Positions 59,297 to 64,000 of a stretch of 64,000 nucleotides of DNA are shown here, piece after piece. Both the position numbers and the translations under genes were made by a program. Within the stretch, counting starts at the first letter, position 1. Each line of letters starts with the position of its first letter. Source of the DNA: Sediminicola sp040566555 (GTDB taxonomy: Bacteria; Bacteroidota; Bacteroidia; Flavobacteriales; Flavobacteriaceae); NCBI RefSeq assembly GCF_040566555.1, contig NZ_JBEWYP010000003.1:248001-312000 (forward strand). The letters are read 5' to 3'. Under the pieces are notes generated by a model, which saw only the letters and a list, made by a program, of their open reading frames with translations, ran no database searches and was not told the origin of the DNA.

Positions 59297-62182
59297 ATGA
59301 GATTGTTTTATGCTTTTACAGCATTTCTTTTACTATCCGTATCGACTGCCTTTGCGCAGAATTCGGTAAGTGGTTCAGTAAAGGATGACGCAGGTTTGCC
59401 CCTCGCAGGAGTGAACATTGTAGAAAAGGGTACAAATAATGGAACATCAACCAATTTTGATGGAAACTATGAAATATCTGTGGCGGACAATGCTACTTTG
59501 GTATTCAGTTATGTAGGATTTGCAACTACGGAAGTAAAAGTTGCAGGTCAGTCTACAATTAATGTTACACTTGCAGAAGGAATGCAATTGGAAGAATTTA
59601 TTGTGGTAGGTTCACGTACAGCACCTAGAAGTAACGCTGACAGCCCATTACCAGTAGATGTTATTGGAGCCAAGGAATTGACTTCAACTGGACAAATGAC
59701 CTTTGATAAGGCGTTACAGTATAGGATTCCATCTTTTAACACGGTTCAAACACCGGTGAACGATGCAACTTCTCTTTTGGATCCATATGAAATTAGAAAC
59801 ATGGGACCAAGTAGAACCTTGATTTTGATCAATGGTAAAAGGAAAAATTTAAGTGCCTTATTATACACACAAACTTCGCCAGGTAGAGGTGAAACGGGTG
59901 CTGATATCTCAGCTATCCCAACAGACGCTATCAAAAGAGTTGAAATACTTAGAGATGGAGCTTCTGCTCAATATGGTTCTGATGCCATAGCCGGGGTAAT
60001 GAACATTATTCTAAAAGATAGCCCAAGTGAAGGATCTGCAACTGTTAGGACAGGAATTACCTCAGAAGGTGATGGCGAAATGTTTGGAGTTGCAGTTAAC
60101 AACGGTAGTACCATAGGTGACGACAAAGGCTTTGTAAACTACACCATAGATTTATCAAAAGTAAATCAGGCAAACAGACCAGGTAAAGTAAACGCATTAG
60201 CTGAAGCTGATGGTGACCTAGGATTTGGAGCGGATCTCGGTTTTGTCCAAGAATTTTTATCCCGTAAACCAGATGGAGGGAATATTAATGCATCACCTGA
60301 AACAGCGGCTTCCAAGTTTTCGATCAACATGGGATATGACTTAAGTGATAATACGCAGTTATATGGGAATGCGGCTTATGTTTACAAAGCTGTAAACAGT
60401 TTTGCAAATTACAGAACTCCATATTGGAGAACTTTAGATGATTTCCCTTATCTAGCGGATTTCTTTCCAGGAGACAATCCTACTACAGCTGGTGGTTATG
60501 ATGGTTATTTACCAACATTTGAAGGCTTATTATCTGATTATAATGCTACTGTTGGTTTTAAATCTACTATTAATGACTGGAACATAGATGCCAGTTTTAC
60601 TACCGGTGGAAATACACAGACTTACAAAGTGAATAATACGCACAATAGAAATTTTGTGTACTCTCCTTCTACATGGGTTGACTCTAACGGTGATGGCAAT
60701 GTTAATACAACCGCCTACGATGCAGATGGTAATGGGACAGTAGAACAAGGTGAAGGGGTTGAAATTTCCCAAGGATCTCAACTGTATAGAGAAAATAGCC
60801 AGCAATCCTTTGATCCGGGTGGAACTGCTTTCTCCCATAATGTAGGAAACATTGATATTTCAAGAATCCTTTCTGATAAAGTAAGTATAGGTGTTGGTGC
60901 TGAGTTCAGAACCGAAACTTTTGAAGTTATTGAAGGTGAACTAGCTTCTTACGATGGTGGTGGAGCCGATTCCTTTGCAGGAGCATCCCCTCAAAACTCT
61001 GGAAAATTTAACCGTTATAATATTGGTGGTTACTTCAGTTTGGATTATGATGTATCTGATGAATTCCTATTAAGCGGAACTGTTCGTACTGAGAACTATT
61101 CTGATTTTGGTAATGCCTTTGTTTATAAATTCAGCTCTCGTTATAAAGTTAGTGATGCCTTTACTTTAAGAGGTTCGCTTTCTTCAGGTTTCAGAGCTCC
61201 TACCCTACACCAAATTTATACACAAAAAGCGCAGTATAGCTTTGTGCCTGGTCAAGGTATTCAAGTTGGTGGTTTAGTTAACAATGTTTCTACCCAGGCC
61301 AAATTATTGGGTATTCCACAATTGGATGCTGAAACTTCAAATAACTTTACTATAGGATTAGGTGGTAAAATTGCTGGTCGATTTAGCTATACCCTAGATT
61401 ATTATAACATCGCAGTGAAAGACAGAATTGTTTTAAGTTCTGAAATCACAGGAACCGAATTTGATGATAACGGCAATAATATAGGAACTACTCCTCTTGA
61501 TGATATCTTGAGAGATAATAATTTGTCAGATGTTAGTTTCTTTGCGAACGCTATTGACACTAGGACCTCAGGTATAGATGTAGTATTGAGCTATGATAAT
61601 ATTATGCTAGGTCAAGGTTTACTTGATTTAAACTTATCTGGTAACTATACTATTCAAAACGAAAGAGATGGAGCTGTAAAAAATCCAACTCTAGTTGCGA
61701 ATGCCGGACAGTCAGTTGTGAACGACACACAAGAGGCATTGTTCTTTACCTCTAGACCAGAGACCAAATGGATCTTAGGTGCTAATTATGACATCAACAA
61801 GTTTGGTTTTTCTTTAAACAACACCTATTTCGGTAAGACTACTTTCAAGCAGCAAGGGATGAGTAATGATTTAAGAACTGAGTTTACACCAAAAATTGTA
61901 ACAGATTTAGGTGTTACCTTTAGTGCGACTCCTAAACTTACTCTAGCATTGAATATTAATAACCTATTGGATGTGCTGCCAGAATGGTCATTTAAAGCAG
62001 AGAATGCAGCGGGTCAGGCTATAATTGACAATCCTACTATCCAAGCAAGTGGATTGACATTAATAGACGAACAAGCTAATTTAATAACTTTCAATTCACG
62101 TTACTCTCAAATGACTTATGATGGATATCATTTTAGTCAATTAGGAACAATGATGAATTTTTCAGTGAACTACAGATTCTAG
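59297..62182 (+). CDS. TonB-dependent outer-membrane receptor
   Basis: A 961-aa outer-membrane receptor. A signal peptide (about residues 1-20, ending AFAQ) is followed by a carboxypeptidase-regulatory-like Ig domain (SGSVKDDAGLPLAGVNIVEKG and YEISVADNATLVFSYVGF, about 21-105), a plug domain (FDKALQYRIPSFNT, RVEILRDGASAQYGSDAIAGVMNI) and a beta barrel that ends in Phe (FSVNYRF). No SusD partner follows, so it is more like a general TonB receptor than a SusC pair. Substrate unknown. The start is ATG 59297, because the signal peptide begins there and an earlier ATG at 59213 adds an unrelated segment. Confidence 0.93.
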   Translation: MRLFYAFTAFLLLSVSTAFAQNSVSGSVKDDAGLPLAGVNIVEKGTNNGTSTNFDGNYEISVADNATLVFSYVGFATTEVKVAGQSTINVTLAEGMQLEEFIVVGSRTAPRSNADSPLPVDVIGAKELTSTGQMTFDKALQYRIPSFNTVQTPVNDATSLLDPYEIRNMGPSRTLILINGKRKNLSALLYTQTSPGRGETGADISAIPTDAIKRVEILRDGASAQYGSDAIAGVMNIILKDSPSEGSATVRTGITSEGDGEMFGVAVNNGSTIGDDKGFVNYTIDLSKVNQANRPGKVNALAEADGDLGFGADLGFVQEFLSRKPDGGNINASPETAASKFSINMGYDLSDNTQLYGNAAYVYKAVNSFANYRTPYWRTLDDFPYLADFFPGDNPTTAGGYDGYLPTFEGLLSDYNATVGFKSTINDWNIDASFTTGGNTQTYKVNNTHNRNFVYSPSTWVDSNGDGNVNTTAYDADGNGTVEQGEGVEISQGSQLYRENSQQSFDPGGTAFSHNVGNIDISRILSDKVSIGVGAEFRTETFEVIEGELASYDGGGADSFAGASPQNSGKFNRYNIGGYFSLDYDVSDEFLLSGTVRTENYSDFGNAFVYKFSSRYKVSDAFTLRGSLSSGFRAPTLHQIYTQKAQYSFVPGQGIQVGGLVNNVSTQAKLLGIPQLDAETSNNFTIGLGGKIAGRFSYTLDYYNIAVKDRIVLSSEITGTEFDDNGNNIGTTPLDDILRDNNLSDVSFFANAIDTRTSGIDVVLSYDNIMLGQGLLDLNLSGNYTIQNERDGAVKNPTLVANAGQSVVNDTQEALFFTSRPETKWILGANYDINKFGFSLNNTYFGKTTFKQQGMSNDLRTEFTPKIVTDLGVTFSATPKLTLALNINNLLDVLPEWSFKAENAAGQAIIDNPTIQASGLTLIDEQANLITFNSRYSQMTYDGYHFSQLGTMMNFSVNYRF

Positions 62183-62202
62183 TAAACAACTAGATTAATT
62201 GT

Positions 62203-62235
62203 AAAAAGCTACCTATTTTTAGGTAGCTTTTTTTT
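62203..62235 (+). terminator. intrinsic terminator after TonB receptor
   Basis: An AAAAGCTACCTA / TAGGTAGCTTTT type stem with a short T loop is followed by eight T. Confidence 0.9.
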
Positions 62236-62244
62236 GTTACAGAT

Positions 62245-62988
62245 ATGAGTAATTTATACGGTCCAAAATTATCCAGGGTATTTGATAAAATATATAAAGG
62301 CTTTATAGACTATAATGCCGAATATGTATTTTACGCACAACTGTGTCAAGAAAACAAGGTAAAATCCATTTTGGAATTAGGTTGTGGTACGGGGAACCTT
62401 GCAACTTATTTCAGTAAAGATTTTGATGCCTATCTGGGATTGGATTATAGCGAACATATGCTGTCCATTGCACGGGAAAAATTTCCAAACGGGAATTTTG
62501 TCCATAGGGATATGCGAAATTTTAGTTTGGACAAAAGATTTGATGCCGCCCTTATAACAGGTAGATCAACCAGTTATTTACTTACAAGTGATGACCTTTT
62601 GAGCACTTTTAAGTGTATCCATAAGGTCTTGAATCTAAATGGATATATGATTTTTGATTGTATAGATGCAACGAAGTTTATACCATATATCCGTGAAAAC
62701 CCAACAGTACTTCATACATCCAAGGTGGGGAATACCAATTATTATAGAACTTCAGAATGGTATTCCATGAAAGATGACCCGGAATTAATTCATTGGACGG
62801 CCTCCTACTATGAACAAGGAAGTGCAGAAAATCTGTTTTTGGGAAAGGACACGGTAATATTCAAGGTATTTACAGAAACGGAAATAAGGTCAGCACTTAA
62901 ACAGGCAGGATTTGAAGTTAAGGACTCAATGGACAGGCCTACCTATGCCTTTGATACTTTTGTGATCGTTGCTAAAAAGAACAAATAA
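62245..62988 (+). CDS. class I SAM-dependent methyltransferase
   Basis: A 247-aa Rossmann-fold methyltransferase. The SAM-binding motif I is ILELGCGTGNL (about residues 42-52), followed by LGLDYSEHML (motif II) and a C-terminal beta region with EIRSALKQAGFEVKDSM. It has no substrate-specific motif. It comes directly after the terminator of the TonB receptor gene, so it needs its own promoter, which is not clear. Terminator follows. Confidence 0.88.
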   Translation: MSNLYGPKLSRVFDKIYKGFIDYNAEYVFYAQLCQENKVKSILELGCGTGNLATYFSKDFDAYLGLDYSEHMLSIAREKFPNGNFVHRDMRNFSLDKRFDAALITGRSTSYLLTSDDLLSTFKCIHKVLNLNGYMIFDCIDATKFIPYIRENPTVLHTSKVGNTNYYRTSEWYSMKDDPELIHWTASYYEQGSAENLFLGKDTVIFKVFTETEIRSALKQAGFEVKDSMDRPTYAFDTFVIVAKKNK

Positions 62989-62989
62989 A

Positions 62990-63016
62990 AAACCCAATCA
63001 GAGGATTGGGCTTTTA
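62990..63016. terminator. bidirectional terminator
   Basis: A CCCAATC / GATTGGG stem with loop agag lies between the methyltransferase and the convergent ferredoxin gene, with A-rich left and T-rich right flanks. Confidence 0.85.
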
Positions 63017-63035
63017 ATAATAATGCTTACCATTC

Positions 63036-63386
63036 TTATTCTGGGTGCATAAAACGCTGTTTTGCCAGTAATTCTTCTTCTGTCTCCACATGACTGTCAT
63101 CTGGAACACAACAATCCACCGGACATACCGCTGCACATTGGGGTTCCTCATGGAAACCCACACATTCTGTACACTTGTCAGGGGAGATATAATAAATTTC
63201 GTCACTTATTGGTTCTTGTACTTCATCGGCATCCACTTCAGAGCCATTTGGCAATACAACCTTCCCTTTTAAGGAAGTACCATCACTATATCTCCAGTCA
63301 TCTGCTCCTTCATAAATTGCGGTATTTGGACATTCCGGTTCACAAGCCCCACAATTTATACATTCATCAGTTATTATAATTGCCAT
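63036..63386 (-). CDS. 2[4Fe-4S] ferredoxin
   Basis: A 116-aa bacterial-type ferredoxin. The first cluster motif CxxCxxCxxxC is in ECINCGACEPECP (C9, C12, C15, C19). The second is CTECVGFHEEPQCAAVCPVDCC, with a longer spacing and extra loop typical of the Azotobacter/Allochromatium type. It lies divergent from a LuxC-type acyl-CoA reductase with a shared 66-base promoter region, so the two may act in one redox step. The C-terminus (KQRFMHPE) is typical. Confidence 0.92.
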   Translation of the reverse strand: MAIIITDECINCGACEPECPNTAIYEGADDWRYSDGTSLKGKVVLPNGSEVDADEVQEPISDEIYYISPDKCTECVGFHEEPQCAAVCPVDCCVPDDSHVETEEELLAKQRFMHPE

Positions 63387-63406
63387 AATTTTCTTTTTCT
63401 ATTGCT

Positions 63407-63414
63407 TACTTTTG
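63407..63414 (+). promoter_or_regulatory. -7 promoter element of acyl-CoA reductase
   Basis: TACTTTTG, a perfect TAnnTTTG, lies 38 bases before the ATG. It is only two bases from the oppositely oriented box of the ferredoxin gene. Confidence 0.5.
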
Positions 63415-63416
63415 CA

Positions 63417-63424
63417 CAAAGGTA
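63417..63424 (-). promoter_or_regulatory. -7 promoter element of ferredoxin gene
   Basis: Reads TACCTTTG on the minus strand, a perfect TAnnTTTG. A TTTG lies 20 bases further upstream, so both consensus boxes are present. Confidence 0.6.
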
Positions 63425-63452
63425 AATCCTATTAAAACACTATACAAATATA

Positions 63453-64000
63453 ATGACTGAGCTTGAACTGAGATTAGAAGCATTTGTTAAACTTGGTGAT
63501 TTGTTCCGAGAGTTTTGTGAATTTTCCAATAAAAGTGAACACAATCAAGAATCTACTAATGAATGGTTTTTAAAATTCGATGAAACAATTACTTTAGCTG
63601 GACATAAAAATGGATGGTTCATTAAAGAGAATATCCTTTTTTGTTTAGAAAAATGGGGAGACTTATTGACTGAGGAAAAACTTGTCAAATGGCTGTCAGA
63701 CTATGATGTTGATCTAAATAAACCTAAAACTGTGGCCTTGATAATGGCGGGCAACATCCCTTTGGTCGGTTTTCATGATTTTATGGTTACTATTTTAACA
63801 GGCAACAAAGCCTTGATTAAATTATCCTCCAATGACAATATCCTACTTCCCTGCGTGATAAAATATTTAACTCACGTTGCCCCTACCCTAAAAAATGAAA
63901 TTACCATTACGGAAGGACAAATGAAGGGTTTTGATGTAGTGATTGCCACTGGAAGTGATAACACTGCAAGGTACTTTGAGCATTATTTTGGGAATAAACC
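63453..64000 (+). CDS. LuxC-type acyl-CoA reductase, cut by window end
   Basis: The first 182 residues of a protein of the acyl-CoA reductase (LuxC) family, which reduces acyl groups to aldehydes with NADPH. The start is MTELELRLEAFVKLGD. Visible conserved segments are KTVALIMAGNIPLVGFHDFM, NKALIKLSSND and VVIATGSDNTARYFEHYFG, together with an N-terminal helical part. The nucleophilic Cys region lies beyond the window. The ferredoxin gene is divergent. The reading frame is open to the edge. Confidence 0.88.
   Translation, partial: MTELELRLEAFVKLGDLFREFCEFSNKSEHNQESTNEWFLKFDETITLAGHKNGWFIKENILFCLEKWGDLLTEEKLVKWLSDYDVDLNKPKTVALIMAGNIPLVGFHDFMVTILTGNKALIKLSSNDNILLPCVIKYLTHVAPTLKNEITITEGQMKGFDVVIATGSDNTARYFEHYFGNK

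Overview
The window is AT-rich core chromosome from a member of the Bacteroidota, most likely a marine Flavobacteriaceae. Supporting signs are the lpxC-fabZ fusion gene, a PorX-type response regulator carrying a PglZ domain, a TonB-dependent receptor with an N-terminal carboxypeptidase-regulatory-like domain, bifunctional hisB and hisIE, lipoproteins with flavobacterial lipoboxes, and many perfect copies of the Bacteroidota -7 promoter element TAnnTTTG placed just upstream of start codons. I found no rRNA, tRNA, insertion sequence, CRISPR array or prophage.

Layout. 0.3-9.4 kb: secreted M19 dipeptidase, thioesterase, secreted hypothetical, large Asp-box (VPS10/sortilin-like) protein, DUF2461 protein, cysE-cysM, and a 54-residue DUF1328 membrane protein. 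9.4-17 kb: secreted hypothetical, Dps, CorA, a divergent TruA, a four-helix membrane protein, a VWA/AAA+ (magnesium-chelatase-like) pair and a DUF1853 protein. 17-25 kb: a complete leftward histidine operon hisL-G-D-C-B-H-(GNAT)-A-F-IE, headed by an 18-residue leader peptide with four consecutive His codons and an intrinsic attenuator. 25-28.8 kb: SPFH protein, large VWA membrane protein, fabG. 28.9-36 kb: sucD, a second lpxD-like gene, then the operon HD hydrolase-lpxD-lpxC/fabZ-lpxA-efp. 36-38 kb: porX-tsaE.

38.2-42.5 kb is the most unusual stretch. It holds a short HTH regulator, two large membrane proteins (417 and 404 aa), a 48-aa lipoprotein with its own promoter and terminator, and a 180-aa membrane protein. 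The three membrane proteins are built from the same roughly four-helix unit, once in the 180-aa protein and twice in each large one, giving five recognisable copies within 4 kb. I cannot assign this unit to a known family.

42.5-51 kb: alanine dehydrogenase, DUF4258 protein, proline dehydrogenase, aroB, small acidic protein, YihY, DinB, an Lrp-type regulator, an M14 carboxypeptidase whose promoter region holds two perfect palindromes, a second short HTH regulator and a small lipoprotein. 51.5-64 kb: sterol desaturase family protein, mscL-parC-parE, ychF, TonB-dependent receptor, methyltransferase, 2[4Fe-4S] ferredoxin, and a LuxC-type acyl-CoA reductase cut by the window edge.

How it works together: the window supplies histidine and cysteine synthesis, the first steps of lipid A synthesis, type II fatty-acid enzymes, topoisomerase IV, amino-acid catabolism (Ald, PutA-type PRODH, M14 and M19 peptidases) and envelope functions. 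All positions were read by eye; family names rest on motif recognition, with no database search.
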